This document shows, piece by piece, positions 34,648 through 44,248 of a stretch of DNA of 64,000 nucleotides. Within the stretch, counting starts at the first letter, position 1, and each line of letters starts with the position of its first letter. The DNA is from Chryseobacterium gleum. Its GTDB lineage: Bacteria > Bacteroidota > Bacteroidia > Flavobacteriales > Flavobacteriaceae. Where the stretch lies: the NCBI GenBank assembly GCA_945881885.1, contig CAMCVI010000006.1, positions 62,001 to 126,000 of the forward strand, read 5' to 3'. Under the pieces are notes generated by a model. That model was not told where the DNA came from, did not search any database, and was given only the letters and a program-made list of their open reading frames with translations. The position numbers and the translations under genes were made by a program.

Positions 34648-35490
34648 ATGAAAAAATACACATTACTTTGTATGCTCTTAATATCAGGGGTTTTAAGTGC
34701 ACAAATTGCAGTTCCACAGGTTAGTCCAGTTTCAAAAGTTGAACAAACTGTTGGTTTGACACAAATAAGTTTGGAATATAACAGACCAAGTGCAAAAGGC
34801 AGATCGGTTTACGGAGATTTAGTGCCATATGGTAAAAACTGGAGAACTGGTGCCAATGCCAATTCAACTATTACTTTTTCGCAGGATGTTACCATAAACG
34901 GAAAATCTTTAGCTAAAGGAAAGTATGCATTATATACCACACCAAAAGCTGATTCTTGGGACATTATATTTTATAAAGATACCGACAATTGGGGATTACC
35001 TGAAAATTGGTTAGAAGAAAACGTAGCTTTAAAAACTTCAGCAAAACCAGAAAGTTTGAATCGTTTAGTGGAAACATTTACAATATCTTTCAACAACGTA
35101 TCTACAGATGCTACAAATTTAGAATTATCATGGGAAAAAACACTAGTGTCTATTAAAATTGAAGTGCCAACTCAAAAAGCAGTTTTAAAATCTATAGCAG
35201 ACATTATGAATGGTCCTACTGCGAAAGATTATTATGCGAGTGCTCAATATTATTATCAGTCAAATAACGACATAAGTAAAGCGTTACTTTGGGTAAACCA
35301 AAGCATTAGTTTATCAGGTGAAAAAGTGCCATTTTGGTATTACAGATTAAAATCTTTAATACAATTCAAATCAGGTGATAAAAAAGGTGCTATTGAAACT
35401 GCAAAATTATCATTAGCAGGCGCAACAGCAGAAAAAAATGACGATTATATTAAACAAAACAAAGATAGTATTGAATTGTGGTCTAAATAA
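34648..35490 (+). CDS. DUF2911 family secreted protein
   Basis: 280 residues. Signal peptide ends VLSAQ. Residues ~25-180 match DUF2911 (ISLEYNRPSAKGRSVYGDLVPYGKNWRTGAN, KGKYALYTTPKADSWDIIFYKDTDNWG). The C-terminal ~90 residues form TPR-like helices (ALLWVNQSISL, AIETAKLSLAG). The family is common and abundant in Bacteroidetes but has no assigned function. It is a single gene ended by a strong terminator. Confidence 0.82.
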   Translation: MKKYTLLCMLLISGVLSAQIAVPQVSPVSKVEQTVGLTQISLEYNRPSAKGRSVYGDLVPYGKNWRTGANANSTITFSQDVTINGKSLAKGKYALYTTPKADSWDIIFYKDTDNWGLPENWLEENVALKTSAKPESLNRLVETFTISFNNVSTDATNLELSWEKTLVSIKIEVPTQKAVLKSIADIMNGPTAKDYYASAQYYYQSNNDISKALLWVNQSISLSGEKVPFWYYRLKSLIQFKSGDKKGAIETAKLSLAGATAEKNDDYIKQNKDSIELWSK

Positions 35491-35508
35491 ATTACAAAAT
35501 ATTTATAT

Positions 35509-35543
35509 AAAAAAAAAGCCATTCAAATTGAATGGCTTTTTTA
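35509..35543. terminator. Bidirectional terminator
   Basis: Stem AAAAAGCCATTC / GAATGGCTTTTT, five-base loop, between the DUF2911 gene and the convergent cysteine desulfurase gene. Confidence 0.88.
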
Positions 35544-35544
35544 T

Positions 35545-36666
35545 TTATATGGATTTTAAACTTTCAATTAATATATCAATTTCTTCTTTGGTATTATAAT
35601 GACTAAATGAAATTCGTAAAGAAGGTTTTTTGATATCATCTGAAGATAAAAACTCAGTCAAAACATGTGATGGCTTCAAACTCCCACTTTGACAAGCGCT
35701 TCCTCTGGAAACGGCAATGCCTTTTATGTCTAAATTAAATAAAATTAAAGCAGTTTTTTCTTCCGAAAAGGGTAATAGTACATTTAAAATATTATAAAAT
35801 GTGTGTTCGCCATTAATAGTTATGCCCTCAAAATTAGCTTGCAATTCTGATACGCAATAGGCTTTTAGCACTGAAATATAATTAGTTTCTTCAAACATAT
35901 TTTCGTTAGCCAACTCAAATGCTTTGGCCAAACCTGCAATTTGATGAACGGATTCTGTTCCGGCACGTAATCCTTTTTCTTGTTCACCACCGTAAAACAT
36001 GGGTTGCATCGGTGTGTTTTTTCTGATAAAAACAAAACCCACTCCTTTGGGTCCGTGAAATTTATGTGCACTTGCCACTAAAAAATCTAAAGGTATTTTC
36101 TGTAAATCGATAGCAACTTTACCAATAGACTGCACTGTATCACAATGAAAAAGTGCGTTATATTTTTGACAAATTGCTGCAACAGTATCCAAATTTAATT
36201 GTGTTCCAATTTCATTATTTACATGCATTAATGTTACTAAAGTAGGAATTTTGTCATCTAATTTTCTTTCAAAGTCAAATAAATCTAAATTTCCATTTGG
36301 TAAAACAGAAATATATTCCACTTCAATACCAAATTCTTTTTGCAAATTTAAAACCGTATGTAAAGTGGCGTGATGTTCTATTTTACTTGTTATTATTTTT
36401 TGAATACCATTATTTTTTATCATTTCTCGTAAAATCCAATTTGTGGCTTCAGTAGCATGAGATGTAAAAATAATTTCCTGTGCAGAACAGTTTAAATATT
36501 TTGCGATTGTTTTTCTTGATGTTTCTATGATAGATTTTGCACTTCTTCCAAAACTGTGAGTAGAAGAAGGATTTCCAAAATCATTTTGTAAAACAGCTAC
36601 CATAGTTTGAATCACTTCATCACGTAAAGGCGTTGTGGCTGCGTTATCTAAATATATTTTTTTCAT
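35545..36666 (-). CDS. Cysteine desulfurase (NifS/IscS-like)
   Basis: 373 residues. PLP lysine is Lys202 in SAHKFHGPKG, and the persulfide cysteine is Cys325 in SRGSACQSGSLKPSHVL, in the longer loop of group I enzymes. It takes sulfur from cysteine for Fe-S clusters or thio-modification of tRNA. No isc or suf gene is adjacent, and the chromosome should have a separate sufS. The pairing is with an Smr-domain gene four bases upstream. Slightly shorter than IscS (404). Confidence 0.9.
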   Translation of the reverse strand: MKKIYLDNAATTPLRDEVIQTMVAVLQNDFGNPSSTHSFGRSAKSIIETSRKTIAKYLNCSAQEIIFTSHATEATNWILREMIKNNGIQKIITSKIEHHATLHTVLNLQKEFGIEVEYISVLPNGNLDLFDFERKLDDKIPTLVTLMHVNNEIGTQLNLDTVAAICQKYNALFHCDTVQSIGKVAIDLQKIPLDFLVASAHKFHGPKGVGFVFIRKNTPMQPMFYGGEQEKGLRAGTESVHQIAGLAKAFELANENMFEETNYISVLKAYCVSELQANFEGITINGEHTFYNILNVLLPFSEEKTALILFNLDIKGIAVSRGSACQSGSLKPSHVLTEFLSSDDIKKPSLRISFSHYNTKEEIDILIESLKSI

Positions 36667-36670
36667 TAAA

Positions 36671-37225
36671 TTAATTTTGCTTAATGTAAATTTCCATAGC
36701 TCCTAAACCGTATTTTCCATAATTGGCCTCTTGGATTACTATGTTTTCATATCGTTTTAGTAAATATTCTAACTCACTTTTTAAAACACCATCGCCAACT
36801 CCATGAATTAGTACAACTCGGTTATAACGCTTTGAGATTGCAAAATCCATTGCACGTTTTGCTTCTTCAAGTTGGATATTTAATTTATCGAAGTTAGTTA
36901 AATTTTGGTTTTTACCCGTAATTATTTTCTCCAAATGCAAATCTACTTCAAAAACCATTGGTTCTTTTTTGTTCAATTTGGTTAAAATTGAACCAGGTTT
37001 TTTTGGAATTTCTTTTTCTGCTAATACTTTAGAGAGATTACCCTCGAAATTAATTTTAGGAGCATCACTTGCAATTTTAATAACTTCTTTTTGATTGTAT
37101 GTCAGTTCGAAACCATCTTTAGTTTCAATGACAATTGAGTTATCAGATTGAATTCTTAGTATTACACCTTCAATATTATCATCTAAAACCTGAACAACAT
37201 CACCAATTTTCATTGCGCTTTCCAT
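36671..37225 (-). CDS. Smr domain protein (DUF2027/MutS2-related)
   Basis: 184 residues. The N-terminal small beta domain (VVQVLDDNIEGVILRIQSDNSIVIETKDGFELTY) resembles the DUF2027/MutS2 linker region. The C-terminal Smr domain (about 95-184) carries FEVDLHLEKI and the VVLIHGVGDGVLKSEL motif. Smr domains are DNA- or RNA-nicking nucleases. The start ATG may equally be Met5 (MKIGDVVQV). It is co-transcribed with the cysteine desulfurase. Confidence 0.85.
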   Translation of the reverse strand: MESAMKIGDVVQVLDDNIEGVILRIQSDNSIVIETKDGFELTYNQKEVIKIASDAPKINFEGNLSKVLAEKEIPKKPGSILTKLNKKEPMVFEVDLHLEKIITGKNQNLTNFDKLNIQLEEAKRAMDFAISKRYNRVVLIHGVGDGVLKSELEYLLKRYENIVIQEANYGKYGLGAMEIYIKQN

Positions 37226-37242
37226 AAAATATTATATTTTTA

Positions 37243-37250
37243 CAAAAGTA
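37243..37250 (-). promoter_or_regulatory. Promoter -7 box of the Smr-desulfurase operon (TACTTTTG)
   Basis: An exact TAnnTTTG match on the minus strand, 17 bases before the ATG at 37225. Confidence 0.65.
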
Positions 37251-37278
37251 AAATAATAACTTTAAAAAACATTTAAAT

Positions 37279-37842
37279 TTGAAAATAGTTGTCATAGATA
37301 ATTACGATAGTTTTACCTACAATTTAGTCCACTATTTAGAAGATTTAGGAGCAACCGTTACTGTTTTTAGAAATGATGAATTTGAATTAAAAGAATTAGA
37401 TGTTTTTGATAAAATAGTTTTGTCGCCAGGACCAGGAATTCCTGATGAAGCCGGATTATTAAAAGAAGTTATAAAAACCTATGCCAAAACCAAATGTATT
37501 TTAGGAATTTGTTTGGGTATGCAAGCCATTGGCGAAGTTTTTGGCGGCACATTAACCAATTTAGAAAAGGTATATCATGGTGTGGCTTCAAAAATTACGA
37601 TTATTGAAAACGATATTATTTTTAATAATTTACCAAATGAAATTGAAGTAGGTCGTTATCATTCTTGGGTGATTTCAAATGACAATTTTCCGCAAAATTT
37701 GATTATAACTTCTGTTGACGAAAACAAAAATATTATGTCAATAAAACATAGTGTTTATGATGTTCGAGGGGTTCAATTTCATCCAGAAAGTATTCTTACA
37801 CCTGAAGGAAAAAAAATACTAGAGAATTGGATTTTAAATTAA
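37279..37842 (+). CDS. Glutamine amidotransferase, anthranilate/aminodeoxychorismate synthase component II
   Basis: 187 residues. It supplies ammonia from glutamine to TrpE or PabB. Class I amidotransferase with catalytic Cys78 in LGICLGMQ and the His-Glu pair in FHPES near the C terminus. IDNYDSFTYN at 6-15 is diagnostic of TrpG/PabA. The start codon is TTG: no ATG or GTG lies in frame between the last upstream stop and this point, and the protein begins exactly where family members do. No trp genes lie nearby, so PabA (folate) is as likely as TrpG. Confidence 0.9.
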   Translation: MKIVVIDNYDSFTYNLVHYLEDLGATVTVFRNDEFELKELDVFDKIVLSPGPGIPDEAGLLKEVIKTYAKTKCILGICLGMQAIGEVFGGTLTNLEKVYHGVASKITIIENDIIFNNLPNEIEVGRYHSWVISNDNFPQNLIITSVDENKNIMSIKHSVYDVRGVQFHPESILTPEGKKILENWILN

Positions 37843-38039
37843 ATTTTACTGATTATTTTTTCTGAAACTTTTTAAATTTAAGATTAGATAATGATTTATA
37901 AAAATACGATGTATATTTTTCATAAATAATTAATTATTTATAAAGATTTATTGTCTGAAATTTACTGTTTATTGATTTTTAAATAATGATATTTTAATCT
38001 TACAAATTGATATTTGTTAGTATTAAAAACTTAAAAATC

Positions 38040-41000
38040 ATGACAAAAAATTATCTAAAAAAACAACTATTACTATTAGGTTTAGTAATGGTCTCGTCTT
38101 TTACTTGGGGGCAAAATTTAGTTCATTATTGGAACTTTAACAATAATGCTTCGGTTGCTACAATTACAACTCCGTCTCAAACAATAGGAGGGGCGGCTCT
38201 AGTAGCTGTGAATGCTGGGGCTAGTGTAATTAATTTAAGTGGTACTGGACAAAACTTCGATGTTCAAAATTTAAACGCTAGAAATAGTGATGTCTCTGGT
38301 ACTCATTTACGTTATGATAATCCTATTGGTGGGGCATTAGTTTTTACATTGCCAACTACTGGATATCAGAATATTATTGTAAAATTTGCAACCCGAAGAT
38401 CGGGTTCTGGAGCAGGAACTCAAACTTGGTCCTTATCTTCGGACGGTACTAACTATAGTGTTGTTGGTATAGTAACTCCTAATGACGCTGATCCAAGTTT
38501 AGCAACATTAGACTTTTCTACAATTGCATTAGCTAACAATAATGCAAATTTTAAATTAAAAGTTGAATTTTCACAAGGAACTGGTGGAACGGTTGGAAAC
38601 AATCGTTTTGATAATTTTACTTTAGAAGGAACAACTATTGGAGGTGGAGATACAACTCCGCCAACAGCTACAATAGTTCCAGCTAACGGAGCTATTAGTG
38701 TAGCAACAAGTACAAATCCAACCATAAGTTTTAATGAAGCCGTTAGATTATTAGATAATAGTGCTATAACAAACACAAATGTTGATGCTTTAATTGAATT
38801 GCGATTAAATAATGCAACAGGAACTAGTGTTCCGTTCGATGCTACAATTACAGGTAATGTTATTACAATTACACCTTCAGCAATTTTAAGTACAAACCAA
38901 TTGTATTATGTGGCTTTGTTGCCCAATACTGTTGAAGATATAAGCAACAATGCATTAACTGCAATACAAACTTCAACTTTTACTACTGTAGCACCAAGTG
39001 TTGCTTTTGCGTCAAATTTTGTAACAGTTAATGAAACGGCAGGTTCTCTTAATTTTACTATTAATTTAGTAAGTCCTACAACTTCATCTGTAGATTTAGT
39101 TGTTAAATCTAGTCCGTTTAGTACAGCAAATGCTTCTGATTTTACACTAGCTACTCAAACGTTAAACTTTACAAGTTCTAGTTCTACAACGCAAACTATT
39201 AGTATTCCAATTATAAATGATACCGCATTAGAACAACAAGCGGAATATTTTGTTTTAAGTCTAGAAAATCCAGTAGGAGTGACTGTTTCAGGTACTAGCA
39301 CATCGACAATATATATTATAGATAATGATGATTTAGCACCAGTTCCAACACAAGAAATTGAACTAAATTACATTGCTAGTTTTGACCCTTCTGGTGCAAG
39401 TACAAGTACTTGTGAAATAGTAGTTCACGATCCAACTTCACAACGAATATTTACAACAAGTGCTGTTGCGGGTTATTTAGATATTGTTAATTTTTCTAAT
39501 CCAGCAGCTCCCACTTTGGTGTCATCTATTAATATGAATACTTATGGTGGTGTTACCTCTGTAGCTGTAAGAAATGGAATTGTTGCTGTAGCTTCACCAA
39601 ATGTAGATCCAACTTTAAATGGTTCAGTGGTGTTTTTTGATACAAATGGAACTTTTCTTAAGCAAGTAACCGTTGGTGCATTACCCGATATGATTACCTT
39701 TTCACCAGATGGAACCAAAGTTATGACTGCTAATGAGGGCCAACCAAATGCAAACTATACTACTGATCCAGAAGGTTCGGTAAGTATAATTAATATTGCT
39801 GGAGGAATTCCTGCTTTAACACAATCGAATGTAACAACATTATTGTTCACACAATATAATGCTCAAGAAACAACTTTGATTGCATCTGGAGTTAGAAAAT
39901 TAAAGCTAACAAGTACTTTATCTCAAGATTTTGAACCAGAATTTATTACAATAAGTGCCGATTCTCAAAAAGCTTGGGTTACAATTCAAGAAAATAACGC
40001 AATAGCAGAAATAAATTTAACAAATTCAACTTTTTCTCAGCTTTGGGCTTTAGGAGCAAAAGATGTTAGTATTCCTGGAAACGGAATGGATATTTCCGAT
40101 AATAACGGACAAGTATTAATTGCAAATTGGCCAATAAAATCATTTTATATGCCAGATGCTATTGCAAATTATACTATTGGCGCAACTACTTATTTAGTAA
40201 CTGCAAACGAAGGTGATGAAAAAGAATATACAGGACTTAATGAAAGAACTACAGTTGGTGCATCAACTTATATTTTAGATGCTGCTTTGTATCCTCATGC
40301 AGCAGTTTTAAAGCAATCCTATAATATGGGTCGTTTTAGAGTGTCTAATTTAAGCGGGAATACTGATACTGATACGGATTTTGATGTCATTAGTTCGGTA
40401 GGTTCGCGTTCATTTTCAATTTTTAATGCAACAACAAAACAAATTGTTTTTGATAGCGGTGATGATTTTGAAAAATATACTGCAGCCAATTTACCAACAT
40501 TATTTAATGCGGATCATTCTGATAATATTTCAAAAGGTCGTAGCCGTGCAAAAGGACCAGAACCAGAAGGAGTAGCTTTAGCTCAAATAGGAACCCAAAC
40601 TTTTGCGTTTATTTCTTTAGAAAGAGTGGGTGGCGTTATGGTTTATAATATTACAAATCCAAACAATGTAACTTTTGTAGATTATAAAAATAGCAGAAGT
40701 ACTTCAGCTTATGGAGGAGATAATGGACCTGAAGGTATAACTTATATTAAACCTGAAAATAGTCCAAATGGAAAAGCTTACATTTTAGTTGCTAACGAAA
40801 TTAGTGGAACAATAACAATTTTTGAAGTAGATACAAATGCTTTAAGTAATTCAAGTTTCGATTCGGAAATTAAAACATTTACAATTTTCCCTAACCCATC
40901 TGAAAATGGAATTGTATATTTCAATAGAGTAGCTGATTATGAATTATTTGATATTTCTGGAAAGAAAATTAGTTCTGAAAAAGAAGCCTATACAATAAAT

Positions 41001-41075
41001 ACAAGCCAACTTTCAAAAGGAATTTATTTAGTAAAAACTGGCGAAGGTATTGTAAAAAAATTAATTGTAAAATAA
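38040..41075 (+). CDS. Choice-of-anchor I family secreted protein with T9SS sorting domain
   Basis: 1011 residues from ATG 38040 (an upstream in-frame start would break the signal peptide, which ends SSFTWGQ). Order: N-terminal jelly-roll-like region (about 20-200); SbsA/Big_5-type Ig domain (about 205-315, PTATIVPANGAISVATSTNP); Calx-beta domain (about 320-435); choice-of-anchor I beta-propeller (about 440-930, with FSPDGTKVMTANEGQPN, TANEGDEKEY and PEPEGV); T9SS C-terminal domain (FTIFPNPSENGIVYF to KKLIVK). Choice-of-anchor I proteins resemble secreted alkaline-phosphatase-type propellers. It is exported to the surface or medium. Confidence 0.9.
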   Translation: MTKNYLKKQLLLLGLVMVSSFTWGQNLVHYWNFNNNASVATITTPSQTIGGAALVAVNAGASVINLSGTGQNFDVQNLNARNSDVSGTHLRYDNPIGGALVFTLPTTGYQNIIVKFATRRSGSGAGTQTWSLSSDGTNYSVVGIVTPNDADPSLATLDFSTIALANNNANFKLKVEFSQGTGGTVGNNRFDNFTLEGTTIGGGDTTPPTATIVPANGAISVATSTNPTISFNEAVRLLDNSAITNTNVDALIELRLNNATGTSVPFDATITGNVITITPSAILSTNQLYYVALLPNTVEDISNNALTAIQTSTFTTVAPSVAFASNFVTVNETAGSLNFTINLVSPTTSSVDLVVKSSPFSTANASDFTLATQTLNFTSSSSTTQTISIPIINDTALEQQAEYFVLSLENPVGVTVSGTSTSTIYIIDNDDLAPVPTQEIELNYIASFDPSGASTSTCEIVVHDPTSQRIFTTSAVAGYLDIVNFSNPAAPTLVSSINMNTYGGVTSVAVRNGIVAVASPNVDPTLNGSVVFFDTNGTFLKQVTVGALPDMITFSPDGTKVMTANEGQPNANYTTDPEGSVSIINIAGGIPALTQSNVTTLLFTQYNAQETTLIASGVRKLKLTSTLSQDFEPEFITISADSQKAWVTIQENNAIAEINLTNSTFSQLWALGAKDVSIPGNGMDISDNNGQVLIANWPIKSFYMPDAIANYTIGATTYLVTANEGDEKEYTGLNERTTVGASTYILDAALYPHAAVLKQSYNMGRFRVSNLSGNTDTDTDFDVISSVGSRSFSIFNATTKQIVFDSGDDFEKYTAANLPTLFNADHSDNISKGRSRAKGPEPEGVALAQIGTQTFAFISLERVGGVMVYNITNPNNVTFVDYKNSRSTSAYGGDNGPEGITYIKPENSPNGKAYILVANEISGTITIFEVDTNALSNSSFDSEIKTFTIFPNPSENGIVYFNRVADYELFDISGKKISSEKEAYTINTSQLSKGIYLVKTGEGIVKKLIVK

Positions 41076-41096
41076 ACTACAATTAATAAAGAAACT

Positions 41097-41129
41097 AAAA
41101 CCTCTAGCGAAAGTTAGAGGTTTTTTTTA
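41097..41129. terminator. Bidirectional terminator
   Basis: Stem AAACCTCTA / TAGAGGTTT with a loop of about eight bases and an eight-T run. It reaches the stop of convergent yaaA. Confidence 0.85.
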
Positions 41130-41885
41130 TCTAGTAAACACCAATTTATTTCCTTCTGATAAATTACTGTCAAACGCATAGCCTTCATAGTTGAAACCTT
41201 TTAAATCATCAATGGTTTCAGTGTTGGTATCTATTATATATCTAACCATTAAACCTCTGGCTTTTTTGGCAAAAAACGATATCATTTTAAGTTTTCCGTC
41301 TTTGTAATCTTTAAATTCTGGAGTAATAACGGCCACTTTTAGTTTTTTAACATCAACAGCAGAAAAATATTCGTTACTGGCTAGATTTACAAATAATTCT
41401 TCTTCCTTTAACTCTGAATTTAATTCATCTGTAAGGGTCTTTTTCCAAAATTCGTATAGATTTTTCTTCGTACCTATTGCTATTGAAGTGCCCATTTCTA
41501 AACGGTAAGCTTGCATTAAATCTAAAGGTTTCAATACGCCATACAATCCAGATAAAATTCTTAATTTTTCTTGTAAAACTGCAACTTTCTCTGCAGGCAA
41601 CGAATACACGTCTAACCCTGTGTATACTTCGCCATCAAAGGTATATATTGCTGGTCGGGCATTTTCTGGTGTAAAAGAAAGTTGCCAATCTTGATTTCTT
41701 TGCCAATTTAAATCTGCTAATTTTTCAGAAATAGCCATCAATTCCATCAATTGTTTTGGCTTTTTCTTTTTTAACGTTTTCTGAATGGTTTCAGCTTGTT
41801 TTACAAAAACCGCTTCCGTAAATAATGAAGTCGGGAGTTCTTTATCTAAATTTAAAGATTTTGCTGGAGAAATAACAATTTTCAT
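41127..41885 (-). CDS. yaaA: Peroxide stress protein YaaA (UPF0246/DUF328)
   Basis: 252 residues. MKIVISPAKSLN at the start, and SGLYGVLKPLDLMQAYRLEMG in the middle, are the family signatures. In E. coli YaaA lowers free intracellular iron during H2O2 stress and binds DNA. The ATG at 41885 begins the conserved segment; six codons further upstream in frame are not family sequence. Box TAATTTTG at 41901-41908. Confidence 0.9.
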   Translation of the reverse strand: MKIVISPAKSLNLDKELPTSLFTEAVFVKQAETIQKTLKKKKPKQLMELMAISEKLADLNWQRNQDWQLSFTPENARPAIYTFDGEVYTGLDVYSLPAEKVAVLQEKLRILSGLYGVLKPLDLMQAYRLEMGTSIAIGTKKNLYEFWKKTLTDELNSELKEEELFVNLASNEYFSAVDVKKLKVAVITPEFKDYKDGKLKMISFFAKKARGLMVRYIIDTNTETIDDLKGFNYEGYAFDSNLSEGNKLVFTR

Positions 41886-41900
41886 TTTACAGATTTTCTT

Positions 41901-41908
41901 CAAAATTA
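41901..41908 (-). promoter_or_regulatory. Promoter -7 box of yaaA (TAATTTTG)
   Basis: An exact TAnnTTTG match 15 bases before the ATG. Confidence 0.65.
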
Positions 41909-42000
41909 AGCAATAGGATTATTTTTCACAACACAGATTTGAGAAAATAATTAAATCTGTGTTTTAAAAATTGAAATTTGATATTGTTATTGCGATTGTT

Positions 42001-42008
42001 TATCTTCG
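42001..42008 (+). promoter_or_regulatory. Promoter -7 box of the DUF2520-KdsC-UbiA-Maf operon (TATCTTCG)
   Basis: TAnnTTCG variant ending four bases before the ATG at 42013, so the mRNA is probably leaderless. Confidence 0.55.
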
Positions 42009-42012
42009 CAAC

Positions 42013-42762
42013 ATGATAAAAGTAATTCTTTTAGGTTCAGGAAACGTGGCTACTCATTTATTTCGAGCATTTTCGAAAGCTAATGAAATAGAAGTAACTC
42101 AAGTTTTTTCTAGAACACTATCAAAAGATTTTCCTGAATCACTTCAAACAACTGATTTTTCTAAAATCGCAGATGCAGATATTTATATTGTTTGTGTTTC
42201 AGATGCAGCCATTTCTAGCGTTTCAAATCAATTAGAATTTGAAAATAGGTTAGTAGTTCATACTTCTGGAAGTTCTGACATTAATGTACTTGACAAAAAA
42301 AATAATAGCGGTGTTTTTTATCCATTACAAACCTTTACAAAAAACAAAGAAGTCGATTTTTATAAAATTCCTATTTGTTTGGAAACGGAAACTGATTCGG
42401 ATTATAAAATATTAGAAAAAGTTGCGAAATCAATATCAAATAATGTACATGCTATTTCAGGTGAACAGCGAAAAGCACTTCATGTTGCTGCAGTATTTGT
42501 TTGTAATTTCACCAATCATTTGTATCAAATTGGAAATGAAATTTGCTTAAAGAATGCTATTCCGTTTGAAATTTTACAGCCTTTAATTAAAGAAACAGCT
42601 GAAAAGATACAATCACTTTCACCAAGTGAAGCGCAAACTGGCCCTGCTATTAGAAAAGATTACGAAACTATTGAAAAACATATCGATTTTCTTACAAACG
42701 AAAATCAAAAAGAAATATATAAAATCCTGACAAAATCTATTCAAAATGTCGAAAAGTTATAA
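42013..42762 (+). CDS. DUF2520 Rossmann-fold oxidoreductase-like protein
   Basis: 249 residues. N-terminal NAD(P)-binding fold VILLGSGNVATHLFRAF and a C-terminal all-helical dimerisation domain (SGEQRKALHVAAVFVCNF) with the DUF2520 signature at the end (LSPSEAQTGPAIRKD). It resembles pyrroline-5-carboxylate reductase and F420-type enzymes; the substrate is unknown. It leads a four-gene operon (KdsC-like, UbiA, Maf) and overlaps the next gene by 17 bases. The 14-codon upstream extension is rejected because the promoter covers it. Confidence 0.85.
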   Translation: MIKVILLGSGNVATHLFRAFSKANEIEVTQVFSRTLSKDFPESLQTTDFSKIADADIYIVCVSDAAISSVSNQLEFENRLVVHTSGSSDINVLDKKNNSGVFYPLQTFTKNKEVDFYKIPICLETETDSDYKILEKVAKSISNNVHAISGEQRKALHVAAVFVCNFTNHLYQIGNEICLKNAIPFEILQPLIKETAEKIQSLSPSEAQTGPAIRKDYETIEKHIDFLTNENQKEIYKILTKSIQNVEKL

Positions 42763-43273
42763 AGAATTAATGAATGATATTAAAGCGTTTATCTTTGATA
42801 TCGATGGCGTATTAACTGATGGAATCGTTCATATTGCTGAAGACGGACAATTGCTTCGTCAAATGAATATCAAAGATGGGTATGCCATGAAAGTGGCTAT
42901 AGACAAAGGATATCCAATTTGTATTATCTCAGGTGGAAGTAACGAAGGTGTTCGCATCAGATTACAAAATTTAGGCATAAAAGATATCTATTTGGCAACT
43001 CCAGATAAAGTAGAAAAATTTCATGAAATTTGTGATGCTTATCAATTAAAGCCTGAAGAAATTCTGTATATGGGCGATGATATACCTGATTATTTAGTGT
43101 TGCAAAAAGTAGGTTTACCAACTTGTCCACAAGACGCCGTTCAGGAAATAAAAGGCATTAGTAAATACATTTCTCATGCAAATGGAGGAAAAGGAGCCGT
43201 AAGAGATGTTATTGAGCAAGTTTTAAAAGTTCAAGGGAAATGGATGGACGATTTTGATGCTAAGTTTTTTTAA
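42746..43273 (+). CDS. KdsC-like HAD phosphatase (3-deoxy-D-manno-octulosonate 8-phosphate)
   Basis: 175 residues, a cap-less type C0 HAD phosphatase: FDIDGVLTDG (18-27), ISGGSNEGVRIR, and MGDDIPDYLVL. KdsC removes phosphate from Kdo-8-phosphate for LPS inner core, and this length and KDGYAMKVA fit that family. kdsB, the next Kdo gene, is at 51645. Overlap with the upstream gene is 17 bases; an ATG at 42770 would reduce that, but MSKSYKELMNDI looks like the normal start. Confidence 0.85.
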   Translation: MSKSYKELMNDIKAFIFDIDGVLTDGIVHIAEDGQLLRQMNIKDGYAMKVAIDKGYPICIISGGSNEGVRIRLQNLGIKDIYLATPDKVEKFHEICDAYQLKPEEILYMGDDIPDYLVLQKVGLPTCPQDAVQEIKGISKYISHANGGKGAVRDVIEQVLKVQGKWMDDFDAKFF

Positions 43274-43291
43274 TTCAACCATAAATTTATA

Positions 43292-44248
43292 ATGAAACAC
43301 TTTTTAAAATTAATTCGAATTGAGAATTTAGTTTTGTTTGCTTTTTTTCAATTCATTATTAAATACGGATTTTTGAACCAAATACATTTTAAAGATGCTT
43401 TAGGCGCCCAACAATCTTTGATACTTTGGCAATCGTTATCCAATTTTCAATATATTTTACTTGTAAGTGCCACACTTTTTATTTTAGCAGGTGGTTACAT
43501 TATTAATGCCATTTTTGATGTGGATACTGATAATATCAACAAACCTAGCGAAGTGGTTATTGGCGCTTTTATTTCTGAAAAAACGGCTTACAATTTGTAT
43601 TTTATATTTACATGTTTAGGTGTTGGAATTGGGTTTTATTTAAGTCGCGTTATCAATAAGCCTGCATTTGCTACGATATTTGTCATTTGTGCCGCACTTT
43701 TATATATTTATTCCAACGGATTAAAACAAATTCCAATTTTAGGAAATATAATAGTTGCAATCGTAGCTGGATTATCTATAATTAACATAAGTTTTTTCAA
43801 TATTTTGCCCGCTATTTATTCTGGCAACGAATTTTTCATGAAAACGCTAGTTTCAATTCTTACCGATTATGCGATTTTTATTTTTCTGCTGCAATTTGCT
43901 ATCGAAATAATCAAAACTATTGCAAATGAAAAAGGAGATGCTGCTTTTGGAATATCAACTGTTGCGACTTATTTCGGAATTAAAAAAGCAAAAATTATTG
44001 GCATGACTTCGCTACTAATTTTTATTAGTTATTTGACTTATTATTTGGTTGAAAATTTATCACATAATTTATATGCTATTGGTTATTTTACCTTATTTAT
44101 TATAACGCCTTTGATGGTTGTAGCAATCAAATTATTTCAATTTGAACAAACCAAAGAATACATTTTGTTGGTTAAAATTTTGAAAACAGTTCAAATTACA
44201 ACCATTTTGTCCTTGCTAATTATCTTAATTTCTATGCAATATGCTTAA
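43292..44248 (+). CDS. UbiA-family prenyltransferase
   Basis: 318 residues, about eight membrane segments. The first Asp-rich motif is NAIFDVDTDNINKP (NDxxDxxxD type) at ~70-83, and the second is in NEKGDAAFG. Bacteroidetes operons of this order carry a geranylgeranylglycerol-phosphate geranylgeranyltransferase-like member; menaquinone MenA is a different gene and usually has flanking men genes. The lipid product is not certain. Ends overlapping maf by eight bases. Confidence 0.83.
   Translation: MKHFLKLIRIENLVLFAFFQFIIKYGFLNQIHFKDALGAQQSLILWQSLSNFQYILLVSATLFILAGGYIINAIFDVDTDNINKPSEVVIGAFISEKTAYNLYFIFTCLGVGIGFYLSRVINKPAFATIFVICAALLYIYSNGLKQIPILGNIIVAIVAGLSIINISFFNILPAIYSGNEFFMKTLVSILTDYAIFIFLLQFAIEIIKTIANEKGDAAFGISTVATYFGIKKAKIIGMTSLLIFISYLTYYLVENLSHNLYAIGYFTLFIITPLMVVAIKLFQFEQTKEYILLVKILKTVQITTILSLLIILISMQYA

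Noticed and set aside
42763..43273. Shortening the KdsC-like protein to ATG 42770 to remove the 17-base overlap
   Set aside because: MSKSYKELMNDI looks like the usual family start, and short overlaps are normal in this operon.
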